Below, piece by piece: positions 35,226 through 45,085 of a stretch of DNA of 64,000 bases (position 1 is the stretch's first letter; each line of letters begins with the position of its first letter). The stretch covers positions 2,656,968 to 2,720,967 of the forward strand of contig JBDVPM010000008.1 of NCBI GenBank assembly GCA_039968605.1. The letters run 5' to 3'. Source of the DNA: Alteripontixanthobacter sp. Its GTDB lineage: Bacteria > Pseudomonadota > Alphaproteobacteria > Sphingomonadales > Sphingomonadaceae. The position numbers and the translations under genes were made by a program. The notes under the pieces are model-generated. The model did no database searches, had not been told where the DNA came from, and saw nothing but the letters and a program-made list of their open reading frames with translations.

Positions 35226-35975
35226 CTATGCCCGCGTGGCGGTAAGAATGTAGTTGAGCGAAGTATCGTCGGAGAGGTGCAGCCCCTTGCTCGGCGAGAA
35301 TGCCACGCCTTCCATCCGGCCAACCATCAGCCCGGCAGCCGATAGCAGCTCTTCCAACTCCTCAGGCGTGACGAAATCGTTCCAGTCATGCGTGCCGCGC
35401 GGTACCATTCCCAGCCGCTCCGCCGCGCCGACCATCAGCAAGCGCGAGCGAGCCGTGCGGTTGGGGGTGGAGAGGATCATCAGCCCGCCCGGCGCTAGGT
35501 GCGCGGCCAGCTGGGTGATGAATTCGGGCTTGTCGGCGACATGTTCGATCACTTCCAGGCAGGTAACCAGGTCGAACCGGCCCAGCCCAAGCTCGCCCAG
35601 CTCGCCCGCGCGGTAATCGATATCCAGGCCGCCGCCTTCGGCATGGGCCATGGCCGCCGCGATATTCTCGAAACTGGCATCCACCCCGGTCACTTGCGCG
35701 CCCAGCCGGGCCAGCGGTTCGCACAGCAAACCCGCGCCGCAGCCGACATCCAGCGCGCGCTTGCCACCGAGTGGCTGGTGATCGTCCACCGCCGCCCCCC
35801 AATGCAGGTCGATGGTCGAGCGAATAAACCCCAGCCGCACCGGGTTGAGCCGGTGAAGCATGGCGGAAGAGCCGCCGGGATCCCACCATTCGGCCGCCAG
35901 CTTGCCGAAATGCGCGGCCTCCGATGGCCTGATGGTGGGCGAACTGGTTGCGGTTGATACAGTTGCATCGCTCAT
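35226..35975 (-). CDS. ubiG: ubiquinone biosynthesis O-methyltransferase
   Basis: 249 residues. A SAM-dependent methyltransferase that does the two O-methylations of ubiquinone synthesis. It shows HFGKLAAEWWDPGG at the N-terminus, SAM motif I ALDVGCGAGLLCEPLARLG, VTCLEVIEHV and FSTPNR-like LSTPNRT. The start at 35975 gives a typical N-terminus; longer frames upstream are out of character. It is convergent with the phosphodiesterase gene and divergent from lysC with 65 nt between. Confidence 0.95.
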   Translation of the reverse strand: MSDATVSTATSSPTIRPSEAAHFGKLAAEWWDPGGSSAMLHRLNPVRLGFIRSTIDLHWGAAVDDHQPLGGKRALDVGCGAGLLCEPLARLGAQVTGVDASFENIAAAMAHAEGGGLDIDYRAGELGELGLGRFDLVTCLEVIEHVADKPEFITQLAAHLAPGGLMILSTPNRTARSRLLMVGAAERLGMVPRGTHDWNDFVTPEELEELLSAAGLMVGRMEGVAFSPSKGLHLSDDTSLNYILTATRA

Positions 35976-36040
35976 GGCCGCACCGTAACAGCGCAGCCCA
36001 AACCGCGCCAGCAAACTTGGATTTAAAGGGAACAGGCGAA

Positions 36041-37336
36041 TTGGCCCGTATCGTGATGAAATTTGGCGGCACTTCGATGGCCGGGACGGAGCGTATTCGC
36101 CGTGTCGCGCAGATCGTGCGCAAGCAGGCTGCACCCGGCCCGGACGGAAAGCCCAACCAGGTTGCCGTGGTCGTCAGCGCGATGGCGGGCGAGACCGATC
36201 GGCTGGTGAATTTCTGCCGCGAGGCCAATGCGCTTTACGATCCTGCGGAATATGACGTGGTCGTCGCCAGCGGCGAACAGGTAACCTCCGGCCTGCTGGC
36301 GCTCACCTTGCAATCGCTCGGGTCGAAAGCGCGCAGCTGGCTCGGCTGGCAATTGCCGGTGAAAACGATGGAAAGCCATGCCAAGGCGCGGATCGATACG
36401 ATCGATGCGCCGGGGCTGATCGCAGCGATGGAAGCGGGCGAGATTGCGGTCATCCCCGGCTTTCAGGGCGTCTCGGAAGAGGGGCGGATCACCACCATGG
36501 GGCGCGGTGGTTCCGATACTTCGGCCGTGGCGATTGCCGCGGCGGTAAAGGCGGATCGCTGCGACATCTACACCGACGTGGACGGCGTTTATACCACCGA
36601 TCCGCGCATCGTGGCCAAGGCACGCAAGCTGAAGGCCGTGACCTATGAAGAAATGCTGGAGCTGGCATCGGTCGGCGCGAAAGTGCTCCAGACCCGCTCG
36701 GTCGGGCTGGCCATGAAGGCCGGCGTGCGCGTGCAGGTATTGTCCAGCTTTACCGGCGAGGATGCCGCCGCCGCAGATACGATCCCCGGCACGCTGATCG
36801 TGTCGGAGGAAGAAATGGACCAACTGATCGAAAGGGGCGAAATGGAACGCCAGCATGTCACCGGAATCGCGCATGACAAGAACGAGGCAAAGATCATCCT
36901 CACCCGCGTGCCCGACCGGCCCGGCAGCGTGGCCGAAATCTTCGAACCGCTCGCCGCCGCCAGCATCAATGTGGATATGATCATCCAGAACGTCGGCCGC
37001 GACAAGGGGGAGACGGACGTCACCTTCACCGTGCCGCAGACCGACCTTCCGCGCGCGCAGGCGCTGCTGGAGGATCGCCGAGATTCGATCGGCTTCGGGC
37101 GGGTCATCACCGACAGCAACATCGCCAAGATCAGCGTCGTCGGCGTGGGGATGAAAAGCCATGCGGGTGTTGCCAGCACCATGTTCCGCGCGCTGTCCGA
37201 TCGCGGGATCAACGTGCAGGCGATCTCCACCAGCGAGATCAAGGTCAGCGTGATGATCGACGAGGACGAAACCGAGCTCGCCGTGCGCGTACTCCACACG
37301 GCCTATGGCTTGGACGAGGTGGATGAAGTAGCGTGA
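36041..37336 (+). CDS. lysC: aspartate kinase
   Basis: 431 residues from TTG 36041 (reads as MARIVMKFGGTSMAG), preceded by AAAGGGAA and AGGCG; no ATG gives the family start except an internal one five codons on. It phosphorylates aspartate, first step towards Lys, Met and Thr. The kinase domain (KFGGTSMAG, GRGGSDTSAVAIAAA, TDVDGVYTTDPR) is followed by two ACT domains that usually bind feedback inhibitors (Lys and/or Thr). A tiny frame overlaps its stop (GTGA) and purT follows. Confidence 0.96.
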   Translation: MARIVMKFGGTSMAGTERIRRVAQIVRKQAAPGPDGKPNQVAVVVSAMAGETDRLVNFCREANALYDPAEYDVVVASGEQVTSGLLALTLQSLGSKARSWLGWQLPVKTMESHAKARIDTIDAPGLIAAMEAGEIAVIPGFQGVSEEGRITTMGRGGSDTSAVAIAAAVKADRCDIYTDVDGVYTTDPRIVAKARKLKAVTYEEMLELASVGAKVLQTRSVGLAMKAGVRVQVLSSFTGEDAAAADTIPGTLIVSEEEMDQLIERGEMERQHVTGIAHDKNEAKIILTRVPDRPGSVAEIFEPLAAASINVDMIIQNVGRDKGETDVTFTVPQTDLPRAQALLEDRRDSIGFGRVITDSNIAKISVVGVGMKSHAGVASTMFRALSDRGINVQAISTSEIKVSVMIDEDETELAVRVLHTAYGLDEVDEVA

Positions 37337-37443
37337 GCCGGATTGCCAAAGCTGCCCTGCTGGTGGTTCTGACTTTGGACTGCAGCTATTGCGCCTACAA
37401 AGCGGCCTTCACAATCAGCTTTACAGGGGCGGCAACCGGGTAA
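37333..37443 (+). CDS. candidate 36-residue hydrophobic ORF coupled to lysC
   Basis: A GTG at 37333 overlaps the lysC stop (GTGA) and opens a 36-codon frame ending at a TAA one base before the purT ATG. It would read MSRIAKAALLVVLTLDCSYC and continue as a short Ala/Thr-rich peptide: a basic N-terminus and one hydrophobic stretch with two Cys. The exact fit between two genes and the GTGA overlap favour translation; the lack of a clear ribosome site and its small size argue against it. It could instead be only a spacer. Confidence 0.3.
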   Translation: MSRIAKAALLVVLTLDCSYCAYKAAFTISFTGAATG

Positions 37444-37444
37444 G

Positions 37445-38614
37445 ATGAGCTATACCGCCAAGATTCTCCTGCTCGGCTCGGGCGAACTGGGCCGCGAATT
37501 TACCATTTCGGCCAAGCGGCTGGGTGCATTCGTGGTGGCCTGCGACAGTTACGACGGTGCGCCCGCCATGCAGATGGCCGATGCGCGCGAAGTGTTCTCG
37601 ATGCTGGATGGCGAAGCGCTGCGAGCCGCGGTGGAGAAACACGCACCGGACTATGTCGTGCCCGAAGTGGAGGCGATCCGCACCGAAGTGCTGGCCGAGC
37701 TGGAGGCGCAGGGGGTCCGCATCGTCCCCTCTGCCCGCGCCACGCAGCTGACGATGAACCGCGATGCCATTCGCGATCTGGCAGCGCAGGAATTGGGTCT
37801 GACGACTTCGCTCTATCGCTATGCGGAAAGCCTGGACGAAGTCCGCGCGGCGGCTGGGGTCACCGGGTTTCCCTGCGTGATCAAGCCGGTCATGTCGTCC
37901 AGCGGCAAGGGCCAGAGCACCGTGCGCAGTGCGGAGGAGCTTGCAGCCGCATGGGACTACGCCTGTGCCGGAATGCGCGGTGACCGCGCGCGGGTGATCG
38001 TGGAGCAGTTTGTCGATTTCGATTACGAGATCACCTTGCTGACCGTCCGCCATGCGGGCGGCATCGCTTTTTGCCCGCCCATCGGCCACCGTCAGGAACG
38101 CGGCGATTACCGCGAGAGCTGGCAGCCTGCCGCAATGTCCGACAACGCGATTGCCGCCGCGCAGGACATGGCCGCCAAGGTGGTGGACGAACTGGCTGGT
38201 GATGGGGAGGGGTACGGGCTGTTCGGCGCCGAGTTCTTCGTGAAGGGCGAAACCGTGATCTTTTCCGAATTGTCGCCCCGCCCGCACGATACCGGCATGG
38301 TCACCTCGGTCAGCCAGAATCTGAGCGAATTCGACCTGCATGCCCGCGCAATCATGGGTCTGCACATCCCCGATATCATTCGCGCCCGCCCGGCGGCCTC
38401 TGCCGTGATCCTCGCCGACCGCGAGAGCGACATCGTCGGCTACTCCGGTCTGGCACAAGCGATGGAGGGCGGCGCGGATATTCGTATCTTCGGCAAGCCC
38501 GTCACCCGGGCCTGGCGCCGCATGGGCGTGGCGCTGGCGGCCGCCGGGACCACCGACGAAGCTCGCCGCCTGGCAGTGGAGGCGGCAGGCAAGGTCACGC
38601 TGTCCTACGGCTAA
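37445..38614 (+). CDS. purT: formate-dependent phosphoribosylglycinamide formyltransferase
   Basis: 389 residues. An ATP-grasp enzyme that formylates GAR using formate and ATP, the third step of purine synthesis (alternative to PurN). Typical parts are ILLLGSGELGREFTISAKRLG, MNRDAIRDLAA, CVIKPVMSSSGKGQS and FSELSPRPHDTGMVT. Complete, with a normal length. It ends 3 nt from the convergent DUF2306 gene. Confidence 0.96.
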   Translation: MSYTAKILLLGSGELGREFTISAKRLGAFVVACDSYDGAPAMQMADAREVFSMLDGEALRAAVEKHAPDYVVPEVEAIRTEVLAELEAQGVRIVPSARATQLTMNRDAIRDLAAQELGLTTSLYRYAESLDEVRAAAGVTGFPCVIKPVMSSSGKGQSTVRSAEELAAAWDYACAGMRGDRARVIVEQFVDFDYEITLLTVRHAGGIAFCPPIGHRQERGDYRESWQPAAMSDNAIAAAQDMAAKVVDELAGDGEGYGLFGAEFFVKGETVIFSELSPRPHDTGMVTSVSQNLSEFDLHARAIMGLHIPDIIRARPAASAVILADRESDIVGYSGLAQAMEGGADIRIFGKPVTRAWRRMGVALAAAGTTDEARRLAVEAAGKVTLSYG

Positions 38615-38617
38615 CCC

Positions 38618-39178
38618 TCACCAGAGCAGCATCACGTTCATCAACCGGCCGGGCAGGGCGAAGGCGACGATGCCGGGAATCATCAGCGCCGTCATATAGG
38701 TGACAACGAGGTGTTTCTTGTGCCCGGCAATATCGCCCTTGCGCGCCGTGGCGATGGTCTTCCATGCCGCGTGGAAAGTGATCGGCACGAAAATATGGAT
38801 GAAACTCAGCCCGCCGGATGTCTGGATGAAAATAGCACTGGTCGCGGTGACCAGCATCAGCGCAAGCCAGATCTTGCCGAGCAGCCGATGGCGCGGCGTG
38901 CCCTTTCTGGCCAGCAACACATAGGCCCCAAGCGGCACTGCGGGCAGCACGCTGGCGACGTGGATGATCACAGCGATATTCTTGAGATGGGGCAGTTCGG
39001 GCGTCAGCCCCAGCACTCCGCGCGCAACCGCGAACAGGCTGAGGAATGTCATCGTGAAGCCGGCAATTCCGATAGCGGTTCTGGCCACTGGTCCCAGTTG
39101 GAAGTCTCTCTTCTGCGCAGGCCGGGCGGGGCCGGAATTCAGCCGGTCGGACAGGTAGGGAATAGGTAACGCGGTCAT
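38618..39178 (-). CDS. DUF2306 family membrane protein
   Basis: 186 residues with about four membrane helices and a conserved central HVASVLPAVPLGAYVLLARKGTPRHRLLGKIW-type region, where PRHRLLGKIW is the DUF2306 hallmark; histidines in FIHIFVPITFHAAW and AGHKKHLVVTYM could hold heme or metal, but this is inference. The start at 39178 has GGAGC upstream. It is divergent from the LytTR regulator gene (166 nt apart); DUF2306 genes are often beside such regulators, suggesting that the regulator may control it. Confidence 0.82.
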   Translation of the reverse strand: MTALPIPYLSDRLNSGPARPAQKRDFQLGPVARTAIGIAGFTMTFLSLFAVARGVLGLTPELPHLKNIAVIIHVASVLPAVPLGAYVLLARKGTPRHRLLGKIWLALMLVTATSAIFIQTSGGLSFIHIFVPITFHAAWKTIATARKGDIAGHKKHLVVTYMTALMIPGIVAFALPGRLMNVMLLW

Positions 39179-39343
39179 ATCGGTGCTCCATTTGGCAGGC
39201 TGCTTTCGATGTGGTGCCACCATGGCGGCGGGCCGTTTGCGGGCAACCGGAGCTGCGCGAATTGGCGCGGCCATTCGCGAAACCGCCGCAAATCAGGGTG
39301 CTTGCCACTTTACGAAGCGCGAATGGGCGCTAGGTTTCGGGCC

Positions 39344-40174
39344 ATGAGCGAATTGGCATCAGCCCCTGTCCGCCCCATCCGCCGCAATTTTGCGCGCAAA
39401 TTGATGATCGACCTTTCGATCATGACGGTGATCGGCGTGGTGCTGGCGTGGATCGGCCCCTTCGGCAGCGCCAGCGCACCCTTCGCGCTGCGGCTGATCA
39501 GCTGGGTTGGGCTGTGCTATGTCGGCTATGCGATCTACAATCCGGTCGGCTGGTTCGTGGAGTATTTCCACCGCACGCTGCACTTGCCGAAAGGCGGGCT
39601 GTGGATCGGTCTGGTCCTGCTGGCGACCATTCCCGCGAGTGTGGCGATCTGGATCGCGAACTTTCTGCCGAACGCCCCCGTCATGCCCTCTGCGGACGAA
39701 GCGCTTTCAGCCTATCTCAACGTGCTGGTAATCGGGGCGAGCATTACCGTGCTGTTCGTGCTGATCGAACGAGCCAATGGGAGCGATGCCGCGCCTCCGC
39801 CGATGTCTTTGTCTCAGCAGGACGATCCTGCGGATACCTTGGCCGCCGCGCCTAGGCCGTCCTTCCTCGATCGGCTGCCGGCGGAGCTTGGCTCCGATCT
39901 GATCGCGCTGGAAATGGAAGATCATTATGTACGCGCACATACTGCGCTGGGCAGCGATCTGGTACTGATGCGGATGCGCGATGCGGTTGGCGAATTGGAT
40001 GGGTTGGAAGGGATCGACGGGGCGCAGGTGCATCGCAGCTGGTGGGTCGCACGCGGTGCGGTCGAGGATGTGCGCCGCGAGGGGCGCAATATCCGGCTGA
40101 TCCTGCCCAGCGGTCTGGAGGCGCCCGTATCGCGCAGCATGGCGCCCCGGCTCAAATCGGACGGCTGGTGGTGA
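39344..40174 (+). CDS. membrane-bound LytTR-domain transcriptional regulator
   Basis: 276 residues from ATG 39344. Four membrane helices (about residues 20-145) are followed by a short linker and a C-terminal LytTR DNA-binding domain (about 175-275) with the pattern LIALEMEDHYVRAHTALG, LMRMRDAVGEL and QVHRSWWVARGAVEDVRREG. Regulators of this architecture bind direct repeats upstream of nearby genes; here the divergent DUF2306 gene is the obvious target candidate. No sensor kinase or receiver domain is attached, so the signal is likely sensed by the membrane part. Confidence 0.9.
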   Translation: MSELASAPVRPIRRNFARKLMIDLSIMTVIGVVLAWIGPFGSASAPFALRLISWVGLCYVGYAIYNPVGWFVEYFHRTLHLPKGGLWIGLVLLATIPASVAIWIANFLPNAPVMPSADEALSAYLNVLVIGASITVLFVLIERANGSDAAPPPMSLSQQDDPADTLAAAPRPSFLDRLPAELGSDLIALEMEDHYVRAHTALGSDLVLMRMRDAVGELDGLEGIDGAQVHRSWWVARGAVEDVRREGRNIRLILPSGLEAPVSRSMAPRLKSDGWW

Positions 40175-40178
40175 GACC

Positions 40179-40943
40179 ATGAACACAGCCATGATCGCCG
40201 GCCTCGCGATTGTCGCAGGTTTTGCTGCCATTCATGTGTTCATCGGCCGGCTGCGCAAGCTGGATGTCGAACCGCGCAGCGGCTGGCTGTCCTTCGCAGG
40301 CGGCACGGCTGTCGCCTATGTATTCCTCCACGTCCTGCCCGAACTTGCCGAACATCAGCAGGAATACCAATCGGCCGTCATGCTGGGCGGTGCGAATGTC
40401 GAGGTCTGGATCTATGCGCTGTCGATGCTGGGTCTGGCGGTCTATTACGGGGTGGAGCGCTGGGCGAAACTGACGATGGCCAAGGCGGATGCTGCGCCCA
40501 GCGATGGTGCAAGCGAGGCAGCTGCACATAACGAGCTGTTGTGGGTCCATACGGGCAGCTTCGCGATCTACAATCTGCTGATCGGCTATCTGCTGTTCCA
40601 AGGGGAATTGGAAGGCGGGTGGCCGCTGGCGCTGTATGCCATCGCGATGGGGCTGCATTTTCTGACCACCGATCACGGGATGCGGCAGCACCATCCCGGC
40701 GCCTACGACCGGGTCAGCCGTTGGGTATTGGCTGCCGCCGTTTTCGCTGGCTGGCTGCTGGGGATGGCCTACGCCCTGCCGCCGCTGGTGATCGGCTGCC
40801 TGTTCGCTTTCCTGGCCGGGGGCGTGGTGCTGAACGTGATGAAAGAGGAATTGCCCGAAGAACGCGAGAGCCGCTTCGGTCCTTTCCTGGGCGGCGCGGT
40901 TTTCTACGCTGCATTGCTGGTGGCCGAGGGTGTCTTGGGCTGA
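40179..40943 (+). CDS. multi-pass membrane protein, distantly ZIP-transporter-like
   Basis: 254 residues with about eight hydrophobic spans. Segments such as GGTAVAYVFLHVLPELAEHQ, the His-containing LHFLTTDHGMRQHHPGAYD loop and EELPEERESRFGPFLGGA recall ZIP-family metal transporters, but the canonical ZIP metal motif is not complete, so I only call it ZIP-like. It begins 4 nt after the LytTR gene and may be cotranscribed. Transport function is inference. Confidence 0.6.
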   Translation: MNTAMIAGLAIVAGFAAIHVFIGRLRKLDVEPRSGWLSFAGGTAVAYVFLHVLPELAEHQQEYQSAVMLGGANVEVWIYALSMLGLAVYYGVERWAKLTMAKADAAPSDGASEAAAHNELLWVHTGSFAIYNLLIGYLLFQGELEGGWPLALYAIAMGLHFLTTDHGMRQHHPGAYDRVSRWVLAAAVFAGWLLGMAYALPPLVIGCLFAFLAGGVVLNVMKEELPEERESRFGPFLGGAVFYAALLVAEGVLG

Positions 40944-40965
40944 GATAGCCGCCCGCCAGCCCGCC

Positions 40966-41004
40966 AAAAGAAAACCTCCCCACCAGCCGAAGCGGATGAG
41001 GAGG
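40966..41004 (-). terminator. katG terminator
   Basis: Minus-strand CCTCCTCATCCGC-TTCG-GCTGGTGGGGAGG hairpin (wobble pairs and one mismatch) ending in TTTTCTTTT, 38 nt past katG. Confidence 0.88.
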
Positions 41005-41041
41005 CTCCCTGCGACCCTTACGGGCTCAACTTGCAGCCAGC

Positions 41042-43237
41042 TTACTTCACATCGAAGCGTCCGGCATTCATCACCTTGGTCCATGCAGACACGAAGTCGT
41101 TCACGAACTTCTCTTCGTGTCCGTTCTCGGCATAGACTTCCGACACGGCGCGCAGCTGCGAGTTGGAGCCGAACACCAGATCGGTGCGCGTTGCAGTCCA
41201 TTTGTCCTCGCCGGTTTCGCGGCAGGTGCCGACGAATTCCTCGTCGCCACTTTCATCGACCACTTCCCAGATCGTGCCCATGGAGAGCAGGTTGGTGAAG
41301 AAGTCGTTGGTCAGCTGGCCCTTGCGATCGGTGAACACGCCGTGCTCCGAATTGCCGCTATTGGCGCCCAGCACGCGCAATCCGCCGACCAGTACGGTCA
41401 TCTCGGGGATCGAGAGACCCAGCAAGCTGGCACGGTCGACCAGGATATCCTCGGTCTTCACGCTGGCCTTGGTGCGCAGATAGTTGCGGAAACCATCGGC
41501 AAACGGCTCGAGCGGCTCGAAGCTTTCCGCATCGGTCTGTTCGTCGCTGGCATCGCCGCGGCCGCCGGTGAACGGTACGCTCACATCATGGCCGGCATCC
41601 TTGGCTGCCTTCTCGACCGCTGCCGTGCCTGCCAGCACGATCGCATCGGCCATGCTCAGATCGCCGCGCAATTCGTCGATCTTGGACAGGACCTTCGACA
41701 GTTCCTGCGGATCGTTGACTTCCCAATCCTTTTGCGGAGCCAGCCGGACACGCGCGCCATTGGCACCGCCACGGTGGTCGGATTTGCGATAGGTACTGGC
41801 GGAAGCCCAAGCGGCCTTGACCAGTTGCGTTACGCTCAGCCCGCTATCGAGGATTTTCGATTTGAACTGCGAAACTGCGCCGTCGGACGGCATCGTGCCT
41901 TCGGGCACGGGATCCTGCCAGATCAGGTCTTCTTCGGGCACTTCGGGGCCGAGATAGCGAACCTTTGGTCCCATATCGCGGTGGCACAGCTTGAACCATG
42001 CGCGGGCGAAAGCGTCGTCCAGCGACGCCTGATCGTCGCGGAAGCGTTCGGAAATCTTGCGATAATCCGGGTCACGCTTCAGCGCCATATCGGCGGTGGT
42101 CATCATGGTCGGCACCTTCTTGGAAGGGTCACGCGCGTCGGGCGCCATGTCTTCCGGATCGGGATCGATCGGCTGCCACTGGTTGGCACCGGCGGGCGAC
42201 TGGACCAGTTCGTATTCATATTTGAACAACAGCCGGAAGTAATCGCCGCCCCACTGGGTCGGATTGGGCGTCCATGCGCCTTCGATACCGGAAGTGGTGA
42301 TGTGGCCCTTGCCGATCTCTTCCGGGTCGGTCAGCCAGCCGAAGCCCATCCGGTGCATGCCTTCGCCTTCGGGAGCCTGTCCGAACGTGTCGGAAGGTTT
42401 CGCACCGTGCGCCTTGCCGAAAGCATGGCCGCCAGCGGTGAGCGCCACGGTTTCCTCGTCATTCATGGCCATGCGAGCGAAGGTTTCCTTCATGTCGCGG
42501 GCCATGCCTTCGGGATCGTGCGGATTGCCGCCCGGCCCTTCGGGATTGACGTAGATCAGGCCCATCTGGATCGCCGCGAGCGGGTTTTCCAGCGCCTTGC
42601 CTTCATCGGGAATGATGCGCGTTTCCACGCCTTCATCGACCCATTGTTCCTCGCTGCCCCAATAGACATCGGTTTCCGGAGCGAACACGTCCTTGCGGCC
42701 GCCGCCGAAGCCGAAGACCGGGCCGCCCATCGATTCGATGGCGACATTTCCGGTCAGGATGAACAGGTCGGCCCAGCTGATGTTGCGGCCATATTTCTGT
42801 TTGATCGGCCAGAGCAGGCGGCGCGCCTTGTCGAGATTGCCATTATCGGGCCAGCTGTTGAGCGGGGCAAAACGCTGCTGCCCGCTGGAGGAACCGCCGC
42901 GACCGTCGCCGGTGCGATAGGTGCCTGCCGCGTGCCATGCCATGCGGATGAAGAACGGGCCGTAATGTCCGTAATCGGCCGGCCACCAGGGCTGGCTGTC
43001 GGTCATCAGTGCGGTCAGATCTGCCTTTAGCGCGTTGTAATCGAGCGTGTTGAACGCCTCGGCATAGTCGAAATCTTCGCCCATCGGGTCGGGGGAGGCC
43101 CCGTTCTGGGTGAGGATTTCCAGTTGCAGTGCATCGGGCCACCAATCCTTGTTGGTGCGGCCCAGCAGGCTGCGAACCCCGCCATCGCCGCCGAAGGGGC
43201 ATCCGCTCGAGTCGATCGATCCAGTTGCTGCGTCCAT
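41042..43237 (-). CDS. katG: bifunctional catalase-peroxidase KatG
   Basis: 731 residues from ATG 43237, with GAGGAAAA upstream. It detoxifies hydrogen peroxide with a heme b centre. Catalytic residues are visible: distal Arg98, Trp101 and His102 ([11 protein letters not shown]), Tyr229 ([11 protein letters not shown]) and Met256, which form the Trp-Tyr-Met cross-link required for catalase activity, and proximal His271 ([12 protein letters not shown]). Both the catalytic N-half and the heme-less C-half are present. No oxyR gene is adjacent; the 212-bp divergent region with the nitronate monooxygenase gene may hold its regulatory site, though I saw no clear operator. Confidence 0.97.
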   Translation of the reverse strand: MDAATGSIDSSGCPFGGDGGVRSLLGRTNKDWWPDALQLEILTQNGASPDPMGEDFDYAEAFNTLDYNALKADLTALMTDSQPWWPADYGHYGPFFIRMAWHAAGTYRTGDGRGGSSSGQQRFAPLNSWPDNGNLDKARRLLWPIKQKYGRNISWADLFILTGNVAIESMGGPVFGFGGGRKDVFAPETDVYWGSEEQWVDEGVETRIIPDEGKALENPLAAIQMGLIYVNPEGPGGNPHDPEGMARDMKETFARMAMNDEETVALTAGGHAFGKAHGAKPSDTFGQAPEGEGMHRMGFGWLTDPEEIGKGHITTSGIEGAWTPNPTQWGGDYFRLLFKYEYELVQSPAGANQWQPIDPDPEDMAPDARDPSKKVPTMMTTADMALKRDPDYRKISERFRDDQASLDDAFARAWFKLCHRDMGPKVRYLGPEVPEEDLIWQDPVPEGTMPSDGAVSQFKSKILDSGLSVTQLVKAAWASASTYRKSDHRGGANGARVRLAPQKDWEVNDPQELSKVLSKIDELRGDLSMADAIVLAGTAAVEKAAKDAGHDVSVPFTGGRGDASDEQTDAESFEPLEPFADGFRNYLRTKASVKTEDILVDRASLLGLSIPEMTVLVGGLRVLGANSGNSEHGVFTDRKGQLTNDFFTNLLSMGTIWEVVDESGDEEFVGTCRETGEDKWTATRTDLVFGSNSQLRAVSEVYAENGHEEKFVNDFVSAWTKVMNAGRFDVK

Positions 43238-43449
43238 GATATGTTTTCCTCTCGGCAATTGTGTTCGGTGAACTAACGCACAAACTACACATTGGGTTCA
43301 ATCGATCAAAACGCTTAACTCCTGTTACCTTGATCGTTTTTCCCGATCAGCGAGTCGCATTGCGGGACCGCGCGATAACGCGCGCAGACTTCGGGCGACT
43401 GCCACTGCGGGGCTTGCTGCGTTCAGGCGCGCACTCTAAGCGCGCGGCC

Positions 43450-44472
43450 ATGAGCCACTATAACAGAAGCCATGCGCTGATGCAGCGCGGAACCGACTTT
43501 CTCGGCAGCGAACATGCAATCCTGTGCGGAGCGATGAGCTGGGTGTCGGAGCGCAATCTTGTCAGCGCGATCAGCAATGCCGGGGGCTTCGGCGTAATTG
43601 CCTGCGGGGCGATGACGCCCGATCTGCTCGATGGCGAAATCGCCGCGACAAGGGCGCTGACGGACAAGCCCTTCGGCGTGAACCTGATTACCATGCACCC
43701 CAATCTGTTCGAGCTGATCGAGATATGCGGCAAGCACGGGGTCACCCACGTGGTTCTGGCCGGCGGTATCCCGCCCAAGGGCAGCGTAGAGGCTATCAAG
43801 GCTTTCGGCGCAAAAGTGATCGTCTTTGCGCCCACGCTGGCATTGGCGAAGAAATTGCTGCGCAGTGGCGGGGATGCGCTGGTGATCGAGGGGATGGAAG
43901 CGGGCGGCCATATCGGCCCGGTTTCCACCAGCGTGCTGGCGCAGGAATTCCTGCCGGTCCTGGCCGAGGAACACCTGGTGTTCGTGGCGGGCGGCATCGG
44001 ACGGGGCGAGGCCATTGCAGGCTATCTGGAGATGGGCGCAGTCGGCGTGCAGCTTGGCACGCGCTTCGCCTGCGCGACCGAGAGCATCGCGCATGAGAAC
44101 TTCAAAAAGGCGTTCTTCCGCGCCAATGCCCGTGATGCGGTGGCCAGCGTGCAAGTCGATCCGCGGTTGCCGGTGATCCCGGTGCGCGCGCTGAAGAACA
44201 AGGGCACCGAGGAATTTACCGCCAAGCAGCGCGAGGTTGCCGGGCTGGTCGATTCCGAAGGGCTGGCGATGATGGAGGCGCAGCTCCAGATCGAACATTA
44301 CTGGGCTGGCGCGCTGCGCCGCGCGGTCGTGGATGGCGATGTGGAGAACGGATCGCTGATGGCCGGGCAAAGCGTCGGCATGGTCAAGGCGGAAGAGCCG
44401 GTGGCCGATATCGTCGCATCGCTGATGGAAGAATGCGAAGCGGCGCTTGGCCACAGGCCGGTTGCCGCTTAA
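43450..44472 (+). CDS. nitronate monooxygenase family flavoprotein
   Basis: 340 residues from ATG 43450. An FMN-dependent TIM barrel of the 2-nitropropane dioxygenase/FabK superfamily. Typical segments are GAMSWVSERNLVSAISNAGGFGVIA, GVNLITMHPN, VIEGMEAGGHIGP and FVAGGIGRGEAIAGYLEMGAVGVQLGTRF. It may oxidise nitronates (toxic nitro compounds) or act as an enoyl-acyl reductase; sequence alone does not settle this. Divergent from katG, which could reflect shared oxidative-stress control. Confidence 0.9.
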   Translation: MSHYNRSHALMQRGTDFLGSEHAILCGAMSWVSERNLVSAISNAGGFGVIACGAMTPDLLDGEIAATRALTDKPFGVNLITMHPNLFELIEICGKHGVTHVVLAGGIPPKGSVEAIKAFGAKVIVFAPTLALAKKLLRSGGDALVIEGMEAGGHIGPVSTSVLAQEFLPVLAEEHLVFVAGGIGRGEAIAGYLEMGAVGVQLGTRFACATESIAHENFKKAFFRANARDAVASVQVDPRLPVIPVRALKNKGTEEFTAKQREVAGLVDSEGLAMMEAQLQIEHYWAGALRRAVVDGDVENGSLMAGQSVGMVKAEEPVADIVASLMEECEAALGHRPVAA

Positions 44473-44531
44473 CTTTTGACCGCTTCGGATATTTTTCGCC
44501 GTTCGTTCGCTTGTCCGGGCAGGAGGCGCGA

Positions 44532-45077
44532 ATGAACGACACGAACCCGATCTGGTTTTCCGACTGGTCGCGGCTGGGCGAAATCGCCCTGACCTCGTTG
44601 CTATTTTATCTGCTGATCGTGGTGCTGACCCGCCTATCGGGCAAGCGGACCACCAGCCAGATGAACAATTTCGACTGGATCATCACCGTGGCGGTGGGCA
44701 GCCTCGCGGCCAGCGGTATCCTGCTGAAAAACGTGCCGGTCGTCGATGCGCTGGCGGCGATCGTCGTGCTGGGCATATGCCAATATGCCATCACCTGGAC
44801 GCTCGTGAGATCGAAACGGGTCGCCAATATTGTGAAAGCGCAGCCGACCTTGCTGACTCACAAAGGCGAATATCTGGACGATGCGATGAAATATACCCGC
44901 GTCACCCGGGCCGAAATCAATGCCGCCCTGCGCGAAAACGGCATCGCCGAACCCGCGGGAGCCAATTGGGTGATCCTGGAGACCGATGGCACGCTGTCGG
45001 TCATCCCCAAGCAGGATGTCGAATGGAGCGAGGCCAAAACGCTGCGAGGCGTGATGGCGCCCGAAAAGATCGGCTAG
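44532..45077 (+). CDS. DUF421 (YetF-like) membrane protein
   Basis: 181 residues from ATG 44532 with AGGAGG five bases upstream. Three membrane helices (ALTSLLFYLLIVVLTRLSGK, the DWIITVAVGSLAASGILL segment and LAAIVVLGICQYAITW) precede a soluble C-terminal domain (QPTLLTHKGEYLDDAM, TRAEINAALRENG). This matches YetF/YcaP proteins, whose function is unsettled. It is convergent with the PQQ dehydrogenase gene, 8 nt apart. Confidence 0.87.
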   Translation: MNDTNPIWFSDWSRLGEIALTSLLFYLLIVVLTRLSGKRTTSQMNNFDWIITVAVGSLAASGILLKNVPVVDALAAIVVLGICQYAITWTLVRSKRVANIVKAQPTLLTHKGEYLDDAMKYTRVTRAEINAALRENGIAEPAGANWVILETDGTLSVIPKQDVEWSEAKTLRGVMAPEKIG

Positions 45078-45085
45078 CGAAGCGG

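Noticed and set aside
41117-43030. 637-codon plus-strand frame over katG
   Set aside because: Antisense shadow of a complete catalase-peroxidase.
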